Shown: positions 37,601-49,600 of the stretch, piece after piece | Position numbering within the stretch: position 1 is the stretch's first letter | Layout: every line of letters begins with the position of its first letter | NCBI GenBank assembly: GCA_035222895.1 | Contig: JAVYIG010006596.1 | Span: forward strand, 51,140 to 115,139 | Direction: 5' to 3' | Source: Strongylocentrotus droebachiensis | Taxonomy: Eukaryota > Echinodermata > Echinoidea > Camarodonta > Strongylocentrotidae | Length of the DNA stretch: 64,000 nucleotides | Position numbers and translations under genes: made by a program | Notes under the pieces: model-generated | Database searches by the model: none | The model's input: only the letters and a program-made list of their open reading frames with translations | Told to the model about the DNA's origin: nothing

Positions 37601-40600
37601 TGAAAGAATATGTTTTGACTAATACGTGAGACTAATACGTGATGATACAAATTTTGCCGAGAAACCGCCTACTAATTGATATATTTGGTAAATTATTATA
37701 TCTATTTAGACCTGATAGATATCGCGCACGTGTCGCGTAGTCCCATATACATCCTTCTGTGTACAGTGCTTGTAACTTTACCAAGACTGGGCCAAATTTC
37801 TAATCGTTTTGATGATTCCAGAACCTTGCAGTACACACCAATACTTATAATCGATTCCACAACGTTTCTTTCACAATGCAATCGCATGACCATAACTGGT
37901 CTTTATCTTTAATACTTGAAGAAAACAAGCTAGAATTTCATGCTCTCTGTCCCATACATATGAGGTGCCATATAATATAAATGCCCGTTTTCAGTGACAG
38001 CATTCCGAAATTTGATTTGTATTTTGAGGTAATACATTCTTTTATATGAACCTATCATGAAAAGGTTCCTCTCTTACAAGGGAATTTATGAGTTTAATAA
38101 AGCGAAATATCCACCCAAAATGACCAAACATAGTAACCTTCCAATGGCTATCATTTGCTGCTTTAGTTTGATCGTTATAACACTCGACAGAGGCGCGAAA
38201 ACCACAGAAAATTGTGCATGCTAATTTAGCTTTGTTGCATTGGCACCGTGATGATTTACATATGCTTCCACTCGCACAAGTGCACCGTATTAACCTTAAT
38301 GTTGTCTGGTGCGAGTTGTACATTTGTAAGTACTGTGACAGGGATCAGGGATTTGGTTTCCTCTTCTTTTGCATAGCCATACTTTGTAGGATCCAATGAT
38401 GTGGGTCGTGACTGCAAGGCGTGCTACCACACACATGTTTGCAGATGAGCTCTCTTGCCAACTGAGTCCAAAGGGGGTCAAATGTTTTGCTTCATCACTT
38501 TCAGCAATGCATGTTCCCTTTTCAATCCCAAAGTATGACCCAATAGTTTCGCATCCCCTCAACGCATGTCCTGCCAACATCGATGGAATGATATCTCCTA
38601 ACTTGTGTACAGTGGCAGGAATGTCAATAACAGTTCGCTCTTTGATGACTCCATTTTCATTGTCGTTCTAAGTTATTCATGTAGATAATGATGGACCCTA
38701 ACCCTAACATCCAGGACCCTAACATACCTTTTCTCATTAGCAGCAATTTGAATCGCTTGCTGTACTATGATGTTGTCTGCTTCTTCATGTGTTATGGAAA
38801 GATCTTCCCTTGGCATGACATCGCTGCCTGGTATCACTTAAACAGATACCTCATCTTGACCGGTAATGACCAGCTTGTGCTTTTGCCTATTTCTGAACAC
38901 CTCATCATTCTGCAGAATCACGCATACCGGTATATGATGTCGATCAACTGTATTTTGTTGTCAGTAGTTTCTGTACAAGGTTGTTCAAGTGACACGTCAA
39001 CCTTTGTCAAAGTCTTCAAGTTCGCCTTTGACCTGATGAAAGCTTCCATGACAAAATATTCTTGATATTGACATATCTTCAACTTGCCTGCAGTCCTATT
39101 ACTCTAGAGTAGATCAACTTGGTGTCATAGACTTTCGAATCCTCCAATGTTAATTAAACTACACCCTCCAAGTGGTTGAAAACTCCACCTACCTCGGCTC
39201 CATGTATTAAGCAACCTCTCCCTTGATCTCGAGCTTAACGTTCACATTGGCAAGGCAGCAACCAAGATGGCTAGACACTCAAAGCAGGCCTGGAAGAACA
39301 CTTTACTATAAACCACCAACACGAACATGAAGATCTACCAGGCCTATGTGCTCAGCACTCTCCTGTATGGCAGTGAGTTGTGAACCCTGTATGCAAGTCA
39401 GGAGCGCCGTTTGAATGTTTTCCATTTCCGCTACTTGAGGCGAATCCTAGGCATCAAATGGCAGGACCACATTCCAAACAAGGATGTCCTCAAAAAGGAG
39501 GGATGATGACCATCTACGCTCTTCTATCACAACTACGGCTGAGATGGCTTGGCCATGTCAGTCGAATGGAAGACGGCCGCATTTCAAAAGACATCTTGTG
39601 CGGAAAGTTAGCGACCAGAACCTGGACTGTTAGAAGACCTGGCCTTCGCTTCATGGATGTGTGTAAGAGGGATATGGAGGCCAGTGAAATCAACCCTACA
39701 AAATGGGAAGCCTATGTTTCAGACTGCCCCAAATGGAGATGCGCTGTGAAGACAAGTATACAGAGGAGTGATCAGAAGAGAGTAGAACAGTGGGAGGAGA
39801 AAAGACAACAAAGGCGGCAGCTAGCCACGGCTTCAACAGCACAGCCACACATGAAATTTGTCTGCAGAAACTGCAACACGACCTGCCTCTCTAGGATTTG
39901 ACTGTTTAGTGATAGCAGGAGCTGCACAGCAAGAAACTCTTGCTTGAAGCTGTTAAAAAGAGGTACAATTGACGGTGTTCAAAGGGAGGGAGTTCCAGAG
40001 TCTTATTGTATCCGGGAAGAAGCTCCTCTTTTAGACAAGCATTCAGGCAAAATGAACAATTATCTTCTTGGAATGCCCTCTGTGCAGGGATGTTGATGGA
40101 GTGAGGAAAGTATGTGGAAAGTCTTTCAGCGGGTTGTTGATGCAAAAGATCATCACCACCTGAGCCTGTACTCTGCGTTCTTGTAATGTTGGCCACTTGA
40201 GCTGGTTCAGGATGGCTTCTACTTTGCTTGTCCTGCAGTGGTCATTGCAGAAGGAGCGGACATAGCGCCGTTGACCCATTTCAAGCTTCTTGATGATTGC
40301 TAATTGTTTGAGTAATAGGGTCCCATATAATTATGATGATGGCATACTCCATTATTGGTTGAAGGCGAGTACCGTAGCACAATTATTTAACTTTTTTAGG
40401 ACATGGTTGGATATTTCTTTGAAGAAAGGCACGGGTGGAGTTGGAGTATTTGCTGATAATGTTGATATGTGGGTTCCAGCTGAGGTTTTTCTGAGACTCA
40501 ACACCTCGATACTTTGCTATATTTTTGTCATCTAGGGTCTGTCCGTGAATTTGATGATGGATTTGCGTTTATTGGTGACATGTAGAACCTGACATTTATG

Positions 40601-43600
40601 TGGGATGAATTCCATCAGCCAATCACGCTCCCAGCGTTGCAGTGAGTCAAGATCCTCTTGGAAACGTTAGGCGTCTTCCTATATAGCATGCCATCGTCAG
40701 CAAAGAGCCAGACTGTTGGGTTTGGGAAGAGGAACGGTGGCAGATCATTGAGGAAGAGGAGAAACAGCATCTGGCCGATAACGCTGCCTTGCGGGATGCC
40801 AGATGTTACTTGGCTGGTGTTGGAGATGGCTCCTTCCAGTAACACCTGCTGGGTCCTGTAACTCAGGAAGCCAGAAAACCAAGCATGTGTGGGTTCCCAT
40901 ATTCCATAGAATTGGAGCTTGTTTAACAGCTAGCCTTCCATGGGGAACCTTGTCAAATGCTTTGGAGAAACCAAGGAGTGTCTTTTCCAATTGGTCTCTG
41001 GCATCGATGCCTTTGGCAAGGTCCAGGACAGCAAGGACAAGCTGTGAGACGCAGGATCGCTTCTTTCGAAAGCCATGTTGTGCATCAGACAAGATGTTGT
41101 GGCTTTCAAGGTGGTTCATGTTGTTGCTAAGAACGATGTGCTCCAGTACTTCACAGGTTACTGACGTCCGAGAGACAGCTTTGTAGTTCTCTGGCTTGCT
41201 ACGGTCACCTTTCTTGAAGATGGGATCAATATATATAGCCATCTTCCATTTATCAGGTATGCACGCTCTGGTTAAGGGAGGCTTGGAAGAATAGAGGGAA
41301 CACAGGTGTCAGTTTGGTGGTCAGAAATCTGGCTGGGATTTGGTCAGGACCAGTGGCTTTATGAACATCAAGCTCAGACAGGATCTTCAGAACCCCTGGT
41401 GGCGAGATAGTAATGTGATCCATGGTTGGGTAGGGGCTTCGTCCTTTGTCTCTCAGACTAGTCATATCTTCATTGCAGTTGAAGATGGATGAAAACTGAT
41501 TAATTAGAATGTTCGCCTTTGAGAGGCTATCTGAGTAAGTCATTCCATTAGATTATTTCAATGGAGCCAACCCTGAAGCATCGAATCGCTTGCCGTTTAT
41601 GAAACTCCAGAAACACTTTGGTTTACAGTTGCTGTCGGGGCTGACAATTTCTGTCAGGTACCCGTTGTAGACTTTCTTGGAAATTGTGTCATAGAATCCA
41701 CCAGGTAACTTCTGTTAAAACTCATGCATCTGTCTGGTACCGATGCCAAATGCTTTATCATCATTCACTGACGCTGGATCAATGCTGGTCTAAATAAAGC
41801 CTATGAATGGAACAATAATGTACCGTAACATCACTTCTCACTGATTCTCTTGTAGATCTTGGTTTCTTTACATGTATCTTAATTTAGACCAACAAATATG
41901 TAAGATAAATGCAGCACAGTCGTAATTATCTTATGCATACGAAGCATATAATAAACGTGACGTAGATCTAAGAAATTGGCATTTGGCTGGCAAACCTATT
42001 TTTATGCAAAATTAATACATTTATAGAGAGCGCTATTTCAAAATATGCAAATTAGCTTGTAATCTATGGCCGTGCAACATCACGAAACAATTTTTAGTGA
42101 TGGTCCTAGAGAGATACAGACATTTGGCAGCCCAAAATTGTAGAAAAATCCTTGTTTTATATTTATTATACATTTTTAGAGAAAAATCATGTACTTTGGC
42201 GGCCATTTTGTATGACGTCACATATCTTAAATTGCTCAAGGCTGACAGAGTGTCAGCAATTGGATTCTTCAAATAGAAGGTTTAGGCAATCATAATCCAT
42301 TGAGAAATAAGAAATTGGCATTTGGCTGGCACACCTATTTTTTTTGCAAAATTAATATATTTATAGAGGGCGCTATTTTAAAATATGCAAATTAGCTTGT
42401 CATCTTTGGCCGTGCAACATCAGGAAACAATTTTGAGTGATGGTCCTAGAGAGATACAGACATTTGGCTGCCCAAAATTGTAGAAAAAGCCCTATTATAT
42501 ATTTATTATACATTTTTAGAGAAAAATCATGTACTTTGGCGGCCATTTTGTATGACGTCACATATCTTAAATTGCTCAAGGCTGACAGAGTGTCAGCAAT
42601 CGGATTCTTCAAATAGAAGGTTTAGGCAATCATATTCCATTGAAAAAAAAACTATAGACCCTAAAACAAGGTTAGGCCAATAATCTGGATTTGGCTGCCG
42701 GACTATTCTTTGACTAATTCTTAAATCAAATCTTATTCTGTGACAGACTCTAAATCAAACCTCATTTTATTTTATTTTATACAAAGCATTGCGTATGTCT
42801 GAGAAAATAATATTTGTATGTGAGCAGTGAGCTATTAACATTTTATTTGTATCTAGTATGCTCGTGTTCCTCAGGTGCTTGATATGCAAATGCTGTATAT
42901 CTTGATTTTATGTATTTATTTATTATTGTTAGTACTATATTATAATTTTGTTAAACATACTCTGACCCTATGTTAATATTCATATTGTTTATAATTGAAT
43001 GGAATTGAATTGAACTGTCCATTACTTGTCTTCATTCTGTGCAGGCAGAGAGGGAGGAACAGGCAGTACCAGAAGTCAACCTGGCTTGTTACAGCCAAGC
43101 AATCATGGCCTAAAATGTCAAAAACAGGTACATCAAAGATTTGTCACTCATGCCACATTAATGTCTGTAAAACCAAGTAGAATTCTGAATGTTTAGGGAA
43201 GTAAACTGATACGTAATGTATCGTGAAGTCACATGGTTTTTATATGTAGACTAAGCAAAAGTGTGGAGAAGACAACTTCCACTTCAAGGTGGGAGGGGGG
43301 GGGCAAAATAACTCTTTTTGAAAAGTAAAAATGATATGTAAGCCCCAGTTCATTGGCATTGTGATACTATTTATGATTTATACTAATCTCTATGATCTTT
43401 TGTGATTGGCAGCATATTGGAACTTGCCTTCAGCTCCATACTGAGGGTAATAAGAACATTTCTTTCTTGGACTTTTCCATTGCTTTTTCTTTTAATCATG
43501 ATATGTTTTCAATTACTTCAGCCCCCTATCGGTTATATGTAAAGTAATGATTTGTTCTTTGTTTGTGTGTGTCAGGTTTGTCGATGCGTTACATCACTTC

Positions 43601-46600
43601 AGAAGGAAGGTAAGTATATCTTTAATTACAAGGACTTGATCAAATAAATCATATTTTGTGATTGATGATGATAACCAAAATTCATTGTAGTTTTTTTTTT
43701 TGGAAGCTGATTCTTGCTGAATTGCCCCTTTTGTATGCTATTTATGTTTAGATATGTCTATGGTTATTATGTTTAGAAATATTGTTTGAATTAAATAACC
43801 ATGTAGCAAAGATATAATATTAGATATATTTCAATCACATGGTTTTTTAAGTTACAAGGACTCCATCAAATAAATCATATTTTGTAATTGATGATGGTAA
43901 CTAAGATTTATTGTAGGTTTTTTCGGTTGGAAGCTGAACTGCTTTTTTTTAAAGCTATTTATGTTTAGATATGTATATGGTTATTATGTTAAGAAATGAT
44001 GTTAAAATCAAATAACCATGTAGCATAGATATAATCCCAGATATTTTTCAATCTCATGATTCTTTAAGTTGCTTTATTTTTTCCTCTTCTGAACTAAATC
44101 TTTCGTAATTCAGATATCAGACGTTTGAATATGAGCATTCTAAGGATTACCAGAATGTTCAGTTTGATTTCTTGGACGCGGTAGAAAGCATGAATCCTGC
44201 TAATATTATGGTGAGAACGCTCAGCTGAATTATACACTTGAACTTCATTTATAAAACATTGCTGTCAGTGACTAATTTTCTAATACACTCTCATTCATCT
44301 ATAAAGATAAACAAAATTCACATAAACGTAATGCTTCCTGGGAGAAATTTCAATTATTTAGTGATGGCCTGGGGCTGCCTGGCAAGCAGTAGATGCAGGT
44401 TCAAGTCCCGCTGGTTCCAAGATTTTTCTGACTTGTTTTTCAATACAGATCAATCAATCGATCTTATTTACTGGGTGTAAGCCACAAATATGTTTAAATA
44501 AAAAATTCACATACTTAAAAATGTAATAACTTGGAAAGATCCTTATTATATATTGTGTGCAATTTTTGCAGGAGGTGAAATTTGTTTGTATTTGGAAACA
44601 CATATTAGTAGTTGCAAACTTATATTATTGATATCTCTGGATTTTACGAGTTTTATTTCACAATGATATTTCTTACTGCTTTACAATATGATAACAGATT
44701 TTGCACTTTTCAATGCAGATAGCGTTGGAAAACAAAATCATTAAACTATTTTGGTCTCCATTTTCAGGCTATAATGAATGCACACCCCTACCATATAGAC
44801 AGCTTGCTTCAGCTAAGTGAAGTCTCAAGGATCAATGAAGATATGGGCATGTCTATAGATCTTATAGGTAAGCAAAGATCTGCTTTTCTGCTCTTTACAT
44901 TACATATCATTCGTACTGACATTTTTTTTATACTTTATTTTTGTTGTCCCTTTTAAAATCCTGAACCAGCCCCTAGTTCTGGTAGGCATTGGGTTCAGAA
45001 TATTTCTGCGCTTCTCTATTAATCTACTGGTAGACCCTATATACTGTATAGTAACTTCTTTTTCTTTCATTCCTTCAGTAAAACAGGTATTTTGAATCCC
45101 GTTATTTGGTATATTTTTGTCTCGGAATTCAAGAAATTTGAAGTTAAAAGAGTTTATGGAATAATACATGTGTGAACAACATTGATTGATGTTTGCCTCA
45201 CATATGTAAATTTGTGATACACTTTTTACGTATACTTAGCTGGTCTGTAAGGGTTGAAATGCACTTTCCAATGGTAAGTAAGAATGAGAGTATACCCTAT
45301 CATCAATCATCAACAAGCAAAATCTGTATTGCTTTCGGCCAGTTTGATTATTATTCCTGTGACCGTTCACACATGCTCAATGCCTAATGCTCTCATACAT
45401 GCTTCTCTTACAAACAGAAAGAGCACTGTACGTGTTTGAGAGTACCTTCCATACGCTGTTCAGTCTAGCCGAGGGGACGTGTCAGTTGAGTTACAGACAT
45501 GCAGAGAACAGAGGCCTCTTCATAGCCCTCTTCAGACATCTAACTTGTCTGGGCCAGAAAGGCTGTAACAGGACGGCTCTGGAGTTCTGCAAGCTCTTAT
45601 TAGGGTGAGTGTGACTGTAGAGGGCAGTATGCAGCAGAGAGAGGAAAAAAGCGCGGGCCTGAGATCACGTGATATTCACGTGCCTATTACTTGATTTTTT
45701 TCCCCTCTCTGCGAGCTGCCGCATTCTGTCTATAACCTACAGTCTACAGCATGACAACTACGTCTCATTTCAAAATGATGGCTAGCTGTACTCGATATCG
45801 AGTACGTAGCTCATGAAATATCATTATTTCTGTTGAATTGGAGTCCCTTAAAGTCTTACGTGATGTTTTTTAATGTGTTTAATGCTTATTGTTCCGATCA
45901 GGTCGGATGACGGTGTAGGGATGTAAACATGCATATCAAGCTTGACTCGTAACTTCTGCTTGCCGTTATACACGCATTTTTAGAACGAACGAAAGGCACT
46001 TCGATGTTATTTCAAGAGCTTTATTTTATTTTCCTTCATCAAACTATCAAGGGTAAACCATTATGTTGTGGATATATTTTGACAATTAAATTAATGCCTT
46101 TAGTATTACGATTTAATTGCATTAATAGTCTGATCAACATTTTAGTCTTGTGTGTGGGGCTTTCTTAACTTGCGCAGTCTTCGGTGGGTCATATTTCCAC
46201 TTCCGTTTCTGAACGCACTCGGTACCACGCACGAAGCGTAATTCCTTTCTTGCAGCCCCAATTTTGAGCGATGAAAACGCCTCTACCGTCAACTGAAACG
46301 ATATCCTCTTATTTTTTAAAGCATCTTAATTTAATTCAATTGATTATATTATTGTTTTGAAAGCAGTAACTGTCTTTTCCGTCGCATTATTAGAGCAGCA
46401 ACTTAGTCTAACTCCCACCGCTGCATGCACACGATTTTTAGTGTCAGTGCAGTGGTGAAAATTTCGGGTACCCGGTCCCCACCCAAAATTTTCAAGTCAA
46501 ACCCGGGTTCGGCAAAACCTGTGATGACTCAGGCCTATAGGAAACTGTCAAATTTAAATGGCAGAAATATGACTAACATGAAGTTACTTTATTTTGTTGG

Positions 46601-49600
46601 TTCAAAATCTGAATTTTTAGTATGGTCTGTATTGAATGTTTGATTGCCTTAAAGATAAACTTGAGTTCTGGTAATGCGATTGCATTGTGAAAGAAAAGGT
46701 GTGGAATGGATCAGAAAAGTTGATCCTATAGCATGTAAGTAATGGTGTGTAATGCAAGGTTCTGGAGTCATCAAAATCATCATAAATTTGGCAGAGTCTT
46801 GGTAAAGTTACAATCACTTACACAGAAAGATGTATATGGGACAACACACATGGTTTCGGGGCTAGTACTACCCTGATTTCCTTATCTTTCTATGCTCATT
46901 ACTCAGCCAGTATACATTTTCTTCCAAAATTGTTTGGCAAATGACATTTATTTGTAATCTTGAACATTCAGTGTAAGTTTTGTTAGATTCTGTGAGAATT
47001 CATTTTCTTTTTTTACCAGAACTCAAGTTTATCTTTAATCAAAATAATATGGAGTCAAGACTGCAAAGGAAATTAAATTCATGTATTGAGCATATTTGTT
47101 ACTGTCGTTGTTGTGGATCTGAGATTTCGGAATGTAGAATGCAGAATTTGTTTGCACCTCTGTATGAAAGAAGTAATATCCTTGAAACAGGGATAATAAT
47201 TAATAATTGTTATCATACTCCTTTTCTAAAGAGAAAGTTGGTTTCAAATGTGATCTTTTTGTAGAGAAATTTAATCATTGGCCTCTTCTTTATCATATAT
47301 CTCAATTGTGAAATATTGTAAACTAGGACCACTTTAATAATAATAATAATAATATGACAAATTTATATAGCGCTTGTGACAAAAGTTTCAAAGCGCTGTA
47401 TATGTACACAAATCAAAATTACTTTGTATTTGTCTATTAACCCATTTCTCCCATTTCAGATTGGAGCCAGATAAAGATCCTCTAGGTGTTCTTCTCATGA
47501 TGGACTATTACGCTTTGAAGACAGATCAAAATGATTACCTCATCAGAATGTACGCTGAGTGGGAGGTATGAAGTTCCATCTCTCTATATTTGTTCCTTAG
47601 ATAGGATGTTAAATTTTGGGACCCTTACTTCCTGCTATAAGTACTTTCCATATCATCTGCAGAGATAGGAACATAGCCAAAAGGGAGAACAGACCAAGCT
47701 TACTTACAAATTTTATTCTGTGTGTGATTTAACTTAGGATTTGCCATTGACAATGATATTGACCAATTTGAATTTTTTTCTGTTTTGTAATCAAATGAAA
47801 AGGACATAGGAGATTTGTTGTGTAGAATGAATGACTCATGTTTTTACTTGTTCATTATACACAATCTATCAGCTCTTGATGAGGCTATGTGCACATATCG
47901 TACAAAACTGTTAGTTTGAGTATGATAAATATTCACAAGTCTCATCTCATACTGATAGATCAGTGTAATGAACTTTAACCCTATGTTAACCTGGGGGGGG
48001 GGGGCTGTAGTAATTCTGTGACTACTCCGGAACCCCGGCAGATATAAAGTTTTTCTTTCGAGTCTTACGCATCTTTTGAAACAAATTTTTCGAAAATCAG
48101 ACCTACCGTTACAAAGTCACTTGACCTTTTGTCTTTGCATGTCAGCCCGAAAAATCGCTCATTTTCGTGATTTGTGTACAAAACATATGGAAATATCTTT
48201 TTTCTAAAACAGAGATAAAACTTTGGTTATTTGGTCTTGTTTATAGATTAGGTGCTTATTATTGGGGTAAAAATAGTTGAATTATAGTTAGAAATGAAAT
48301 AAACAACAAAAATAATGAAATACATAAAAAAACAAAGAAATACATTATCAAAAAGAAATTATCAAAATTCTTCCAATTTTTGTTGTCGTATTATTATTCC
48401 AAATGGTCTAACGAATATATGTAGTGAAAAAGAATGCTTAAATATGAATAATATATGATTTATGGGTAAAAATGTGAATTTTTTGACCTTCTTTGCATAA
48501 ATTACCATAAATATGCAAAGGAGTGAATTTTCAACAAAAAAATGAAATTACCATAGTATTCTATACACTTCACTTGACATGCATGCAAATTTTCGTGGCG
48601 ATCGGCCATGAAACGGCCGAGATCTGAAACTTGGTCTGAAATAGCCCGGTTAAAATAGGGTTGAATGCATCACTCATTGATCGATAGCAATCCTTGTGTA
48701 CTGGATGGGGCTAGTAATTCTTCAACTTTGTCTTATACCTGTCACACGTGCTTCATTTCTGTTCAGTGATTTTAAAATACCTGGTTGCGATGTATAATTC
48801 TTTTTGTAGGCACATCGGAACCTCTCCCAGCTTCCTAACTGGGCATTCTCCATCGCCATGGCATATTTCTATAGCATCTCATCTTCCTCTTCATCATCTT
48901 CATCGTTATCTGAGAAACCAGATACAAGCAGAGCTGATTCTCTTCTACAAGATGCCCTGCTTATGTTCCCCTCGGTAAGAAGTGGTGTTATTTGTCCTCT
49001 TATATATATGTTGGTGTAGACTGTAAAGCATACTCTTTTAATGTAAAGCGCATAGAGAAATAAGTGTTAATTATTACCGGGGAATGCTAAAAATGAATCA
49101 AAAGTGATTATTTGTATTATTAAGTACAGTTAGTAAAACCTGTCTATAAAGACCACCCAAGGGATACAAAAAAAGTGGTCTTTATAGGCAGGTGGTATTT
49201 GTAGACAGGTGCCTATTGTAAAAGTTTCAATGAGAAACAAATTTCAATGGAAATGAAAAATGTGGTCTTTGTAGACAGGTGGTCACTATTAAAAGCAGGT
49301 TTGACTGTATTTAGGCTTTTGCTTGATCTCAGGCCCCGATGAAAGCCACTCATTACACGCTGTTTCAGGCATGATATTTACAGCCTGCATGGAGCTTCAA
49401 CATGTTTAGGCCTCTTTTCAGGCCTACTGGGTAATACCAATTTTGTCCTTGTATACAGGTATACAAGGATGAGTTAACTACAAGTGCTACAAACATACAG
49501 CCCAGATATACATGTACATGTAATATATTCTGTTTTATTGTTATCAGTTCATATATGAAGCGAGAATTTAGAAAAGGACAAAAGAATAGTAAAGACACAA

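Larger units (their letters stand above)
37048..42704. mobile_element. 5.7-kb fold-back element nested with LINE and CXC-gene remnants, 5-bp TSD
   Basis: The left end AGTCCGGCAGCCA (37048) and right end TGGCTGCCGGACT (to 42704) are inverted, with ATTCT on both sides (37043-37047, 42705-42709). The arms are about 380 bp long. They share TTGTTTTAGGGTCTATAGTT, GAAGAATCCGAT, GACACTCTGTCAGCCTTGAG, TATGTGACGTCA and AATGGCCGCCAAA. The right arm is present as two tandem units. Between the arms lie a TTAA MITE (37532-37908), a CXC-protein remnant (-) and two LINE fragments. A 17-base sequence AAATCAAATCTTATTCT occurs just outside both ends (37031 and 42723), so the target may itself have been repetitive. 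It lies wholly within the intron between the third and fourth coding exons of TCF25. Superfamily unknown. Confidence 0.65.

Noticed and set aside
40658..41186. Plus-strand ORFs of 67 and 127 codons
   Set aside because: They are antisense to the LINE reverse transcriptase remnant on the minus strand.
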